Of a stretch of DNA of 64,000 nt, positions 33,967-43,395 are shown piece by piece. Made by a program: the position numbers and the translations under genes. Below the pieces are notes generated by a model that worked only from the letters and a program-made list of their open reading frames with translations, did no database searches and was not told the DNA's origin. This stretch comes from Planctomycetota bacterium (lineage in GTDB: Bacteria; Planctomycetota; UBA1135; GCA-002686595): NCBI GenBank assembly GCA_002686265.1, contig NZBA01000063.1, positions 62,001 to 126,000 of the forward strand, read 5' to 3'. How positions within the stretch are numbered: position 1 is the first letter of the stretch; the number at the start of each line of letters is the position of its first letter.

Positions 33967-34845
33967 ATGAGCGCGACGTATCCCCTGATCTTGTTCGTCT
34001 GCTCTGTCTCGCTGCTCGCCGGTCGTGCGGCGGCCGGGCCCGCGCAAGGGGTCGTCGGAGCGAAGGACCCGCGGCTGGCGGAGGTGCGCGCCCTCTATGG
34101 GCGTGACCGCTGGCCGAGTGGTTCGCGGCGCGCGGGATTTGACCTCGGCGCGGCCGTTCTCGAAGGCTACGCTGGCGCTCGGCCCGCGGGTCTCGAGGGC
34201 CTGGTCACGCGACGCTTCCAGGGCACGCGAAAGGGAGATCGGGGTTTCGTCGTGGAGCTGCGCGTCGGCGACACCGTCGCCGAAGCCCAGGAGCAACTTC
34301 TTTCCTGGTTGGCGTCGGCCAGCACCCCCGAGCGCGTGCCCCGCGCCCGCGAACTGGGCGTCGGGGTGGGCGAGCTCGGTTTTGTCGGCCGCTCCCGCTA
34401 CGGGGACGATCACCCCGAGTGGATCGCCTTCGTGCGCGGCAACGTCGCCTTGCGCATCGTCGCGCGCGACTTGCGTTCGGCGGGCCGGCCGCGTCTGGGC
34501 GCCGTGGCCCGTGCCCTGGACCTTGGAGTTGCCGCCGGGCGGCTCTTGGAGCCCGACGAGGTCGTCGAGCACCCTCTGATCACCCGCCTGGCATGTGCGC
34601 GCGGGCGAGCCGTGGCGGGGGAGCGCCTGCGGATAGAAGTCGCCGCCGAGGATCCTCTGGGGGGGATCGTGCGCTTCTTCTGGCACCTCTCGGGCCCGGC
34701 GACGGGCTACATGGAGCGCGACGAGCAGGGCGCCTGGTGGCTCCACACCACCGGCCCCGGCGAGTTGAAGCTGACCGCCGTGGCCGTGGGCTCCGGCGGG
34801 ACCTTCACCCGCCGGTCCCTGGCGCTGGTGCTGGAAGACGACTGA
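33967..34845 (+). CDS. Secreted protein of unknown function, partner of the transglutaminase-like protein
   Basis: 292 residues from the ATG at 33967, behind GAAAGGA, 13 bp after the previous stop. Signal peptide MSATYPLILFVCSVSLLAGRAAAG. The middle holds a mixed alpha/beta region (GDTVAEAQEQLLSWLASA, PEWIAFVRGNVALRIVAR) and the last ~90 residues look like an Ig-type beta domain (GIVRFFWHLSGPATG, GELKLTAVAVGSGGTF). I recognise no family. The operon arrangement suggests a joint extracellular or periplasmic role with the upstream gene. Confidence 0.7.
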   Translation: MSATYPLILFVCSVSLLAGRAAAGPAQGVVGAKDPRLAEVRALYGRDRWPSGSRRAGFDLGAAVLEGYAGARPAGLEGLVTRRFQGTRKGDRGFVVELRVGDTVAEAQEQLLSWLASASTPERVPRARELGVGVGELGFVGRSRYGDDHPEWIAFVRGNVALRIVARDLRSAGRPRLGAVARALDLGVAAGRLLEPDEVVEHPLITRLACARGRAVAGERLRIEVAAEDPLGGIVRFFWHLSGPATGYMERDEQGAWWLHTTGPGELKLTAVAVGSGGTFTRRSLALVLEDD

Positions 34846-34847
34846 GC

Positions 34848-34873
34848 GCCTCCCACGCAGGCCTCCCACGCAG
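34848..34873. repeat. 13-bp tandem duplication in the convergent intergenic region
   Basis: GCCTCCCACGCAG occurs twice head to tail immediately after the stop of the gene ending at 34845. A second, longer tandem duplication lies 13 bases further on, so this short spacer has undergone repeated slippage or duplication. Confidence 0.7.
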
Positions 34874-34885
34874 GTAGGGCCGGCG

Positions 34886-34927
34886 CCTAGATCCCGGCCC
34901 CCGAGTCCTAGATCCCGGTCCCCGAGT
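34886..34927. repeat. 21-bp tandem duplication covering the end of the sulfatase gene
   Basis: Two 21-base copies (34886-34906 and 34907-34927) differ at one base. Read on the minus strand, the inner copy encodes the last codons and TAG stop of the sulfatase (DSGTGI-stop). The outer copy would encode DSGAGI-stop in the same frame just beyond it. So the terminal six codons plus stop have been duplicated. Confidence 0.75.
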
Positions 34928-36254
34928 CGATGAGCCCTGTCATCTTGTTCCGCAGGTAGCGGAATGCACTCAGGTCGGTGGCGTTTGGGGTGCCCCCCTT
35001 GAGGAGGTTCACTTGTTCCCAGGGGTCGAGCACCAAGTTGTAGAGGGCGTACTTCTTGGTGGGAACCTCGAACCAGATCAGCTTGTAGCGCTCGTTGCGG
35101 ATCGTGCGCGCGGCGAACTCGTACGGTCCCGGGCCGTTGGGGTGGAAGATCTCCGAGTAGACCGTCTGGCGCTGGGGCAAGGCGTTCGTTGCCTCGAGGT
35201 AGGGGTAGGCGCTGACCGAGTCGAGCTCCACGCCCGGAAGGCTGGCCTCGGCGTCGATTCCGGCCATGTCGGCGATGGTTGCGAAGAGGTCGACGAGGGA
35301 GACAAGGTGGCTCACCTCGCGTCCGGGAACGGCCACCGACGGCCCCGAGATGATCAGCGGCACGTTGACGCCACCCTCGTAGCAGGTCAGCTTGGCGTGG
35401 TCAGGGTCGAATGGCGCGACTGTGCTCTCACTGGGCGTGCCGTTGTCGCCGGCGAACACGATGTTCGTGCGCTCCAAGGTGTCGCTATCGATGCTGGCCA
35501 GCAGGCGCCCGATCTCGGTGTCCATGGCCTCGATGTCGGCGCAGAAGTAGGGCCGCGGGTCGATGCGCGGACCGGGGTCGGGCAGCTCGACCGTGAAGAG
35601 CTCGTCGGGCGGAGTGTGCAGGGGCGTGTGGGGCGCGTTGAAGGCTACGTAGCAGATCCAGGGTTCCGGGGCGGTCTCGAGCCACTGTCGGGCTGCCTCG
35701 ACGGTGCCGACGGTCGCGTAGTGGGTGATGACGGAGAAGTTCCCGTTCACCCAGGCCGGCCAGAAGTAGTAGTCGTACGGCTCCTTGAAGTTGCCTAGGG
35801 TGCCGTTGAAGTGATCGTAGCCGGCGATGTTGGGCGAGAGGCCGCCGCCGACACTGCCGTTGCCGAGGTGCCACTTGCCGATGGCGGCGTGGCTGTAGCC
35901 GAGGTCGTCGTGGAGGTCGAACAACTCGGGCAGGATCACCTCCGAGGTGGGCAGGGCGTAGCTCGTGGGCGCGAGGCCGAGGGCCATGCCGATCCCGGTT
36001 CGGAAGCCGTGTCGTCCGGTCTGGATCGCGGCCCGCGTCGGGGAGCAGACCGGGTTCGCCCACGTGTTGCGGAAGAGCACGCCGCCCGCGGCCAGGGCGT
36101 CGATGTTGGGCGTGGGCGCCAGGTCCTGCCCTTCGGCGTAGGCTCCGATGTTGTCCACACCCACATCGTCGGCCAGCAGGATCAGGATGTTCTCCTGCGC
36201 CGTGGCGGTTCCGGCGATGGCGATGAGGGCGGCGATCTGGATGTTGGTCTTCAT
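34908..36254 (-). CDS. Secreted sulfatase (CSPTR type)
   Basis: 448 residues with a short signal peptide (MKTNIQIAALIAIAGTATAQ). Metal site ILLADDVGVDN at 25-35, formylglycine motif C70-S-P-T-R74 followed by AAIQTGRHG, AIGKWHLG, and FAGDNGTPSE toward the end. Arylsulfatase S1 family; probably acts on sulfated polysaccharide outside the cytoplasmic membrane after formylglycine modification. The last six codons and stop are tandemly duplicated just downstream. Divergent from another sulfatase 427 bp away. Confidence 0.93.
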   Translation of the reverse strand: MKTNIQIAALIAIAGTATAQENILILLADDVGVDNIGAYAEGQDLAPTPNIDALAAGGVLFRNTWANPVCSPTRAAIQTGRHGFRTGIGMALGLAPTSYALPTSEVILPELFDLHDDLGYSHAAIGKWHLGNGSVGGGLSPNIAGYDHFNGTLGNFKEPYDYYFWPAWVNGNFSVITHYATVGTVEAARQWLETAPEPWICYVAFNAPHTPLHTPPDELFTVELPDPGPRIDPRPYFCADIEAMDTEIGRLLASIDSDTLERTNIVFAGDNGTPSESTVAPFDPDHAKLTCYEGGVNVPLIISGPSVAVPGREVSHLVSLVDLFATIADMAGIDAEASLPGVELDSVSAYPYLEATNALPQRQTVYSEIFHPNGPGPYEFAARTIRNERYKLIWFEVPTKKYALYNLVLDPWEQVNLLKGGTPNATDLSAFRYLRNKMTGLIDSGTGI

Positions 36255-36681
36255 GGCTGGGGGTTCCTCCGCGGGTGGCAGATCCGAGCCGGCTCTCGCC
36301 TCCGGCGCGGGAATGGGGAATCCGAATCAGTATCTGCGCGTGAAGTGTGCCACGGAATGCCCGTGCTCGCCACGGAACGGACAGTTTCACGCGGTTTCCC
36401 CCTACCCAGGCGCCAGGGAGCGGGTGCGGCGGGCCGTCGCGACCCCCTCAGTCTCGTTGGGGCCTCAGGCTCGGGGCCGGTGCGGTCAGCGGTGGCGCGA
36501 AGCCCTCATCCGGCCTCGCTCGAGGCCCCGATCCGCGGGATTGGGCGAGGGCGGAGCCCGAGTACCACTCATGTCCCCCCCCCGGGGCGCTCGGATGCGC
36601 TCGACCGTCGCGGTCGGGCTACCTGGGAGCCGTGCGACACGCTCTCGCACGTCCGGGGGGCGCGAGTAGGATGCTCCCTCC
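36255..36681. other. 427-bp divergent intergenic region between two sulfatase genes
   Basis: No coding sequence with convincing family motifs is seen on either strand. It must hold the promoters of both flanking sulfatases, but I see no consensus -35/-10 pair. A short direct repeat, GCCACGGAA, occurs near 36349 and 36371, and an eight-to-nine C run is near 36572. Confidence 0.5.
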
Positions 36682-38064
36682 ATGAGCATCGCTCTCCTGC
36701 TGGGCGGGGCCGCCATCTCTCTGTCCGCGGCGTCGGCACCGGGGCACGAAGTCACTGGCGATGTGCCGGCGCGTCCCAACCTGCTGCTGTTCGTCTCCGA
36801 CGACCAGCGCGCCGACCACCTCGGGTGCGCCGGCCACCCGTTCCTGCGAACACCGACCATCGACCGCCTCGCGAGCGAGGGCGTGCGCTTCGAGAACGCC
36901 TTCGTGACCACCGCGATCTGTGCCGCCAGTCGCGCCAGCCTGTTGACGGCGACCCGCGAGGGGACTCACGGGTTCACCTTCGGCACGCCCGCGCTCTCCC
37001 TCGCCCGCGTGCGCGAAGCCTACCCGCGCCTCCTGCGCGAAGTGGGCTACGAGACGGGGTTCGTCGGCAAGTGGGGGATGCGCCTGGAGCAGGGAGCGCG
37101 CGCGCTCCTTCTTGATCACTTCCATGCACTCTCGCGCACTCCCTACTTCAAGTTGCAGGCTGACGGCGGCGAGCGGCACTTGACGGACCTGACAGCCGAG
37201 GGGGCGATCGCCTTCCTCGACGGCTTCGACGGCGCGGCGCCGTTCTGCCTGACCGTGAGCTTCCATGCTCCGCACGCCGAGGATTCCGACCCGCGGCAGT
37301 ACTTCTGGCCGCGCGCCCAGGATGGGCTGTACGAGGAGTGCGCCATCCCGCCGGCGCCGCTCTCGCATCCCTCGGACTTCGAGTCTCTGCCGCGCTTCCT
37401 GCGCGAGTCCATGGGCCGTGAGCGTTGGGGCTGGCGCTTCGACACGACCGCCAAGCGCGAGGCGATGGTGCGCGGGTACTGCCGCATGATCACCGGCGTC
37501 GACGCCGCCGTCGCGCGCGTGCTCGCCGCCCTCGCCCGGCGCGGGTTGGACGAGAACGCGGTGGTGGTTTTCACCAGCGACAACGGCGCCTTCCTCGGCG
37601 AGCGCGGCTTGGCGGGCAAGTGGCTGATCTACGAGGAGTCGATCCGCGTACCCCTGGTTCTCTTCGACCCGCGAGAGGACCGTCCCCTACGCGTGGCGGT
37701 CGAGGATGCGACCGTCTTGAACCTCGATATCGCCCCGACGCTCCTGGACCTGGCCGGAATCGAGGTTCCGGCCTCCTACCAGGGGCGGAGCTTGTTGCCG
37801 CTGCTCGCCGGCAGCGCGAAGTCATGGCGCACGGACTTCCTCTACGAGCACCGCTTCGAGCATCCCGACATCCCTGCCAGCGAGGGCGTGCGCGATGGGC
37901 GTTGGACCTATGCTCGCTATCCGGGGCAGCGCCCGCCGGCCGAACAGCTCTTCGACCGTGCGCGGGATCCACTCCAGGCGCGCAACCTGGCGGCGGACCC
38001 CGCGCACGCCGATGTCCTCGGGCGCCTGCGGAGGCGCTGTGAGCGCCTGCTGGCCGGCCCCTGA
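36682..38064 (+). CDS. Secreted sulfatase-like hydrolase with CxAxR motif
   Basis: 460 residues, signal peptide about 1-20. Metal site LLFVSDDQRADHLG at 35-48. The maturation motif is C80-A-A-S-R84 (TAICAASRASLLTA): Ala replaces the Pro of the canonical CxPxR. CxAxR is accepted by anaerobic-type radical maturases (anSME), while FGE prefers Pro. VFTSDNGAFLGERGLAGKW supplies the later metal-binding set. Probably active on a different sulfated glycan from the other two sulfatases. Starts 427 bp from the divergent sulfatase gene. Confidence 0.9.
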   Translation: MSIALLLGGAAISLSAASAPGHEVTGDVPARPNLLLFVSDDQRADHLGCAGHPFLRTPTIDRLASEGVRFENAFVTTAICAASRASLLTATREGTHGFTFGTPALSLARVREAYPRLLREVGYETGFVGKWGMRLEQGARALLLDHFHALSRTPYFKLQADGGERHLTDLTAEGAIAFLDGFDGAAPFCLTVSFHAPHAEDSDPRQYFWPRAQDGLYEECAIPPAPLSHPSDFESLPRFLRESMGRERWGWRFDTTAKREAMVRGYCRMITGVDAAVARVLAALARRGLDENAVVVFTSDNGAFLGERGLAGKWLIYEESIRVPLVLFDPREDRPLRVAVEDATVLNLDIAPTLLDLAGIEVPASYQGRSLLPLLAGSAKSWRTDFLYEHRFEHPDIPASEGVRDGRWTYARYPGQRPPAEQLFDRARDPLQARNLAADPAHADVLGRLRRRCERLLAGP

Positions 38065-38170
38065 GCTCGACCGGGCCGGCGCGGTCGGGCCCGCGCCACA
38101 GGGCGGTCCGCGGCGAGCCGTGGTCGCCTTGAGCGCGTGCCGGGGCGCAGTGCCTCAGGCGCGTGGATCC

Positions 38171-39858
38171 ATGCCCAGGAATCCGATGACTCGCTGTCTG
38201 TTGCCGACCCTTGCCGCACGGTCCCTCACCTGCGCGGCGGCGCAGGCTCAGGCCCTGCAACACTCCTTCATCGGCCAGGGCGTCCAGGATCACTTCGGCT
38301 ACGCCGTGGCGGGCGGGGGAGACCACGACCTCGACGGCCACGACGGCCTGATCGTGAGCGCGGTCTTCTACTTGACGCAGGAGGGCTACGTGCGCGTCCT
38401 CTCGGGACGCACCGGCGAGGTGCTCTACGCGATCGAGAGCGAACACCGGACGGCGGGCTTCGGCTCCGACGTCAGCGGGCTGGGAGACGTCAACTCAGAT
38501 GGCGTCGAGGACCTCCTCATCGGCGCCTGCTGGGACAGCGTCGACGTGCACTACGCGGGAGCCGTGCACGTCTACTCGGGGCGCAGCGGCCAGCCGCTCT
38601 AGGTCCTCTCGGGAACCGACGCCTTCGACCTGTTCGGCAAGTCCGTCGACTCCGCGGGTGACGTCGATGCCGACGGAACGCCGGACTTCATCGTCGGCGG
38701 TCCCGGTTCGGACCGCGACGGGGAGAGCTGTGGCTCGGCCTGGGTTTGCTCGGGTGTGGACGGAGCATTCCTGATGGAGTTCGTGGGCGACAGTCCCGGG
38801 GACCGCCTCGGCTTCTCCGTCGCCGGAGTCGGTGATCTCGACTTCGACGGCCACGATGATCTTCTGGGCGGCGGCTTCTCCCGCGGCGGCAGCCGCGAGG
38901 GCCACGCGCGCGTGTTCTCCGGAGCGGGCGGAAGCACTGTCCGGACCCACGGCGGCGCCTAGCAGTCGGCCACGGGCAGTTCGGTTGCCAGGCTCGGTGA
39001 CGTGGACGGCGACGGCGCGGGTGACTACGCCGTGGGGGCCTACCTCGAGCGCGACCCCGCTGACTCTTCGCTGATCCGGGGCTCGGTGACGGTCTACTCG
39101 GGGCAGAGCGGCGCTGAGCTCTACAAGCTCTGGGGCGAGGTCGACAGCACCCTCGGCTGGTCCTGCGACGGCGCGGGAGACGTGGATGGAGACGGGGTCG
39201 GTGATTGGATCGTCGGGGCACCCTCGGTCGATACTTCCGCCGGAGCGCAGCGCTACGCGGCGGTTCACTCGGGACTCGACGGCAGCCTCCTGTTTCGGAT
39301 CGACGGAGAGGACGTGCAGTTCGCCTTCTCCCTCCGCGGAGCGGGGGACGTGAACGGAGACGGACTCGCGGATCTCATCGTGGGCAACCTCAAGGAGAAC
39401 AGCGCAGCCGAGAATGCCGGTGCCGCCCACGTCTTCCTCGGCGGCTCTCCCGCTCCCCAGCGGTACTGCAGCGCAGGGCCGAGCTCCGTCGGCGCGGGTG
39501 CGCTGATCGACTTCCGCGGTGGCCCTCGCTCTCGATCAACCAGTTCAGCCTGCTCGTGACGGGAGCCGTTCCCGGCCAGGCCGGGCTGATTCTCCATGGT
39601 GGGCCCTCTTCCGCGGTGCCCTTCGGCGACGGCGTGCGTTGCAATGGTCCTCCCGCCTGGCGCCTGCCCGCCGTCGTCGTCGACGGCGACGGCGCGGCTG
39701 AGTCGGCCCTGGACTGTTCGGTTCCGCCGGCGGGCTTCGGGCCCGGCCAGCTCCTGCCCGGCGTTCCGTGCGGGATTCAGTTCTGGTACCGCGATCCGGC
39801 GGCGGCGGGTGCCGGGTTCAACCTCTCGGACGCCCTTCTCTTCACACCCTGTCCCTGA
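38171..39858 (+). pseudogene. Decayed secreted FG-GAP repeat protein (two in-frame TAG codons and one frameshift)
   Basis: From the ATG at 38171 (signal MTRCLLPTLAARSLTCAAAQAQA), FG-GAP repeats run in one frame: GLGDVNSDGVEDLLIG, AGDVDADGTPDFIVG, GVGDLDFDGHDDLLGG, LGDVDGDGAGDYAVG, AGDVDGDGVGDWIVG, AGDVNGDGLADLIVG. The frame is broken by TAG at 38600 and TAG at 38960. The C-terminal module begins RYCSAGPSSVGAGALIDF and ends QFWYRDPAAAGAGFNLSDALLFTPCP, but a one-base loss in the CCC near 39525 puts its second half in another frame. The repair is simple (CCC to CCCC), but two stops argue for real decay or a poor consensus here. Confidence 0.8.
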
Positions 39859-39903
39859 AGATCCGGCTCTGCCAGAGCCGCCGGTGCCCCCGGCGCCGTG
39901 CGC

Positions 39904-41661
39904 TTACACCCCTGGGTCCGTTCCGCAGCGGAAGTCGGCCAGGATCAGCTCGAGGTTCGTCTGCCCGCGGAACGTGTTCCAGCCCGGCGTGTAGACGGCG
40001 TGGACGGGCGTGCCCATGGCGAGTTCGTCGATGCGCCCGCCCATGCCGAAGGCGAGGGCCTTGAGGACGGCCTCGCCCCGGCGCAGCTCCATCATCAGGT
40101 GGGTGCGGTCCGCGCCGAGTAGGCGCGGGGGCCGGGCCAGGCGCGTGTCGCGCGAGAGGAGCACCGGTTTGCCGTTGCGTTCGCCGAAGGGCTGGAGTCG
40201 CCCGATCTCGTCCATCAAGCGCGGCGTCATCTCGCCCAGGGGGAGCTCGCCGTCGATCCAGAGCGGGGGCCGCTCGAGCTGGCACAGGCCGAGCTCTCCT
40301 GCGCGCGCGCAGAGCGCGTCCCGCAGGCTGTCCACGCTCGCGCCTGCGATGTCCATGCCCGCCGCCTGGGCGTGGCCGCCGTAGCGCGGCATGTGCTCGC
40401 TGCCCGAGTGCATCAGCGCGAGCAGGTCGACTCCCGGCACGGAGCGGCCGCTGCCCCGTCCCGCGTCGCCGTCGAGGCCGATCACCAGGCTGGGGCGGTG
40501 GAAACGGTCCACGAGGCGCGAGGCCACGATCCCGACCACGCCCTGGTGCCAGTCTTGGCCGGCGACGACCATCACTGGGTAGCGCGTCGGATCCGCGAAG
40601 CGCTCGGCCTCGTCCATCGCCTGGAGGGTCACTTCGCGTTCGATCCGCTTGCGCTCGCGGTTGAGGTCGTCGAGCTTCCCGGCCAGAGCCCTCGCTCCGG
40701 CGGCGTCGCGGGAGATCAAGAGCTCCAGGGCCGTGCGGGCGCTGCCCAAGCGGCCGGCGGCGTTGATGCGCGGGCCGATCTGGAAGCCGACGTCCTCGGC
40801 GGTCAGTCGCCGCCGGTCGAGGCCGCAGACCTCCAGCAGGGCGGTCAGGCCCGCGTGCTCGGCGTTGCCCAGCGAGCGCAGGCCGAAGTGTCCCAGGATG
40901 CGGTTCTCGTCCACTAGCGGGACCACATCGCAGACCGTGGCGATGGCAACGTAGGCCATGGCCTCCACCAGGAACTCGTGCAGGTCGACTCGGACGCGGC
41001 CGCCGTCGGAGAACTCCTCGCACAATCCCCAGGCCAGCTTGAAGGCCACGGCCGCGCCGCACAGCTCACGGAAGGGGTACTCGGAGTCGGGGAGCTTGGG
41101 GTTGATGATGGCGACGGCCGGCGGGAGCGCGCCCAGGGGCGGCTCGTGGTGGTCGGTCACGATCGTCTCGACCCCTGCCGCGGCGAGGGCGGTGATCGTC
41201 TCCAGCGAGGAGGTGCCGTTGTCCACGCTGACGATCACCTTGGCGCCGACGTCGCGTGCGCGTTCGATCGAGTGGGTGCCGAAGGCGTAGCCGTCGGTGA
41301 AGCGGTTGGGGATGTGCCAGGCGACCTTGGCGCCCAGGAGTCCGAGCACTCGCACCAGGAGCGCCGTGCCGGTGACACCGTCGACGTCGTAGTCGCCGTG
41401 GACGAGGATGACCTCGCCCTCGCGCACGGCGCGCGCGAGTCGTTCGCAGGCCGCGTTCATGCCCGGCAGGAGGCGCGGGGCGTGGAGGCGCATCAGGCTG
41501 GGCTCGAGGTGGTCGGCGACGGCCTCGGGATCGCTCATTCCGCGCAGCACGAGCAGTCTGGCGACGATCTGGGGCAGGCTGTGCGCGCGGGCGAGGGTCT
41601 CGACCGCGCCCTGCTCCGCCTCGCGCAGCTTCCAGGTCGGGCGGGCGGAGACGAGGGTCAT
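39904..41661 (-). CDS. recJ: Single-stranded-DNA-specific 5'-3' exonuclease RecJ
   Basis: 585 residues, the usual RecJ core length. DHH phosphoesterase motifs VHGDYDVDGVTG, VSVDNGTSS and TDHHEPP near residues 90-170; the DHHA1 domain has GRGSGRSVPGVDLL and the GGH signature in MPRYGGHAQAAGM, then an OB-fold (LLGADRTHLMMELRRGE). Degrades single-stranded DNA in recombination (RecF pathway) and mismatch/base-excision repair with Mg/Mn. Divergent from selA across 138 bp. Stop codon TAA. Confidence 0.96.
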   Translation of the reverse strand: MTLVSARPTWKLREAEQGAVETLARAHSLPQIVARLLVLRGMSDPEAVADHLEPSLMRLHAPRLLPGMNAACERLARAVREGEVILVHGDYDVDGVTGTALLVRVLGLLGAKVAWHIPNRFTDGYAFGTHSIERARDVGAKVIVSVDNGTSSLETITALAAAGVETIVTDHHEPPLGALPPAVAIINPKLPDSEYPFRELCGAAVAFKLAWGLCEEFSDGGRVRVDLHEFLVEAMAYVAIATVCDVVPLVDENRILGHFGLRSLGNAEHAGLTALLEVCGLDRRRLTAEDVGFQIGPRINAAGRLGSARTALELLISRDAAGARALAGKLDDLNRERKRIEREVTLQAMDEAERFADPTRYPVMVVAGQDWHQGVVGIVASRLVDRFHRPSLVIGLDGDAGRGSGRSVPGVDLLALMHSGSEHMPRYGGHAQAAGMDIAGASVDSLRDALCARAGELGLCQLERPPLWIDGELPLGEMTPRLMDEIGRLQPFGERNGKPVLLSRDTRLARPPRLLGADRTHLMMELRRGEAVLKALAFGMGGRIDELAMGTPVHAVYTPGWNTFRGQTNLELILADFRCGTDPGV

Positions 41662-41799
41662 GGGCTCAGCATAGCGCGGAACGCCCGCGAAACCTCCGGC
41701 GGCGGGGCGAACCGGGCGATCGGTGCGGCCCTCGCTCTCGGGGAGGTAGTTCGATGCGCGCGCTTGCCCGGGATCAGCGGGCCGGGGAGACTGGTCGCC

Positions 41800-43230
41800 A
41801 TGGCGGCCGCCGAAGAGCGACGCGGGGAGGCGTTCCGGCTCCTGCCCGGCGTGGACGAAGCCTCACGGCTCGACTCGATCGCGCCCTTGGTCGAGGGGGC
41901 CGAGGCCGAGCGCGAGCTCGTGCTGGGTTTGGTGCGTGGCATCCTCGAGGAGTGGCGTGCGGAGATCGTTGCCGGGCAGTTGGACGCAGAGACCCTCGCC
42001 GGGCGCCTGGAAGGGGGGGAGCTGGCTCGCGGGGTGGCCTCGCGCCTGGCCCGCGAGCGGGGCGGCGGTTTGTGGAGGGTCGTGAACGCCACGGGCGTGG
42101 TCCTCCACACCGGCCTCGGCCGTGCACCCGTCCACCCCGAGGTCGCCTCGGCCATGGCGCGCGCCGCCGTGGGCTACTGCGTGCTCGAGGTCGACCGGTT
42201 CAGCGGCGCGCGCAACGAGCGCGACGCGCACCTCGGTACCCTGCTCGAGCGCCTGACCGGCGCCGAGGCGGGGATCGCGGTCAACAACAACGCCGGGGCG
42301 GTGCTGCTCTGCCTGCAGACCTTCGCCGCGGGCCGGGCCGCGGTCGTCTCGCGCGGCGAGTTGGTGGAGATCGGTGGCTCGTTCCGCGTGCCCGAGATCA
42401 TGGCGCGCGCCGGTGTCAGCCTGCGCGAGGTGGGCACCACCAACCGCACGCGCGCGGCGGACTACGAGCGCGCGGCGGGGGATGGTGCCGGCTTGTTGAT
42501 GAAGGTCCACACCAGCAACTACCGCGTCGTGGGCTTCACCGGGGAGGTCGATCCCGCGGAGTTGGCGGAGATCGGCCGGAGCAGCGGGACGACGACCGCC
42601 TTCGACCTGGGCTCGGGCCTCCTGGAGGCCGCCGGTTCGGCGCCGCTCGACATGCTGGGGGCCGAGCCCCTCGTGCGTGATGCGGTCGCGAGCGGGATCG
42701 ACGTCGTGACCTTCTCGGGCGACAAGCTGCTCGGTGGTCCCCAGGCCGGCCTGCTCGTCGGCCGTCGTGCCGTGATCGACGCCCTGCGCCGGAATCCAAT
42801 CTACCGCGCCTTGCGCTGCGACAAGGTGACCTTGGCGGGGCTCGAGGCGACCCTCGAGCTGTACCTCGCCGGGCGCGCCGACGAGTTGCCCGCGCGCCGT
42901 CTGTTGCGCGCGAGCGCGGCGGAGCTCGAGCCCGTCGCTGCTCGCGTTGCGCGGTTCGTGGCGGCCCTCGAGGGGTTTGAGGCCGAGGTTGTCCCGGGGC
43001 GCTCCCAGCCCGGCAGCGGCAGCGCTCCCGGTGTCTTCCTCGATACTCCGGTCGTGTGCGTGCGGCACACCGAGCGCTCTCCCGACGAGCTCGCCGCTGC
43101 CTTGCGTGCCGGCGACCCGCCGGTCTTCGCGCGTATCCACGACGAGCGCCTGCACCTCGATCCGCGGGCGCTGCTGGAGGGAGACGAGGAGCGCCTCGCG
43201 ACGGCCTTCGAGCTTCTGGCCTCCGGCTGA
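41800..43230 (+). CDS. selA: L-seryl-tRNA(Sec) selenium transferase
   Basis: 476 residues from the ATG at 41800. Fold-type I PLP enzyme with the N-terminal SelA domain (FRLLPGVDEASR), NATGVVLHTGLGRAP at about 96-110, VNNNAGAVLL, GEVDPAEL, and the PLP lysine K309 in FSGDKLLGGPQAG. It converts Ser-tRNA(Sec) to Sec-tRNA(Sec) using selenophosphate. The partners selD (48156) and selC (51107) are in the same 10 kb; selB is not seen. Divergent from recJ. Confidence 0.96.
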   Translation: MAAAEERRGEAFRLLPGVDEASRLDSIAPLVEGAEAERELVLGLVRGILEEWRAEIVAGQLDAETLAGRLEGGELARGVASRLARERGGGLWRVVNATGVVLHTGLGRAPVHPEVASAMARAAVGYCVLEVDRFSGARNERDAHLGTLLERLTGAEAGIAVNNNAGAVLLCLQTFAAGRAAVVSRGELVEIGGSFRVPEIMARAGVSLREVGTTNRTRAADYERAAGDGAGLLMKVHTSNYRVVGFTGEVDPAELAEIGRSSGTTTAFDLGSGLLEAAGSAPLDMLGAEPLVRDAVASGIDVVTFSGDKLLGGPQAGLLVGRRAVIDALRRNPIYRALRCDKVTLAGLEATLELYLAGRADELPARRLLRASAAELEPVAARVARFVAALEGFEAEVVPGRSQPGSGSAPGVFLDTPVVCVRHTERSPDELAAALRAGDPPVFARIHDERLHLDPRALLEGDEERLATAFELLASG

Positions 43231-43395
43231 GCCGCGGGAGTGGCCGAGGCGCGCTCGGAGGCGTGTGCGACCGCCGCCCGGCGCCCGTCGCCGGTGCGCG
43301 GGGCGAGCCGGGTGCGTACGGTCCTGCTCCCCTGGGAGAGGGCGCTGCGCGCCTCGCGCGTGATCCCGTCCGATCGGCGTCCGTCGCGGGTGCTC

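Noticed and set aside
34848..34927. Attachment site or insertion-sequence ends
   Set aside because: Only local tandem duplications; no integrase or transposase anywhere in the window.
36255..36681. Gene between the divergent sulfatases
   Set aside because: Open frames there have no start with a ribosome site, no family motifs and shadow-like composition.
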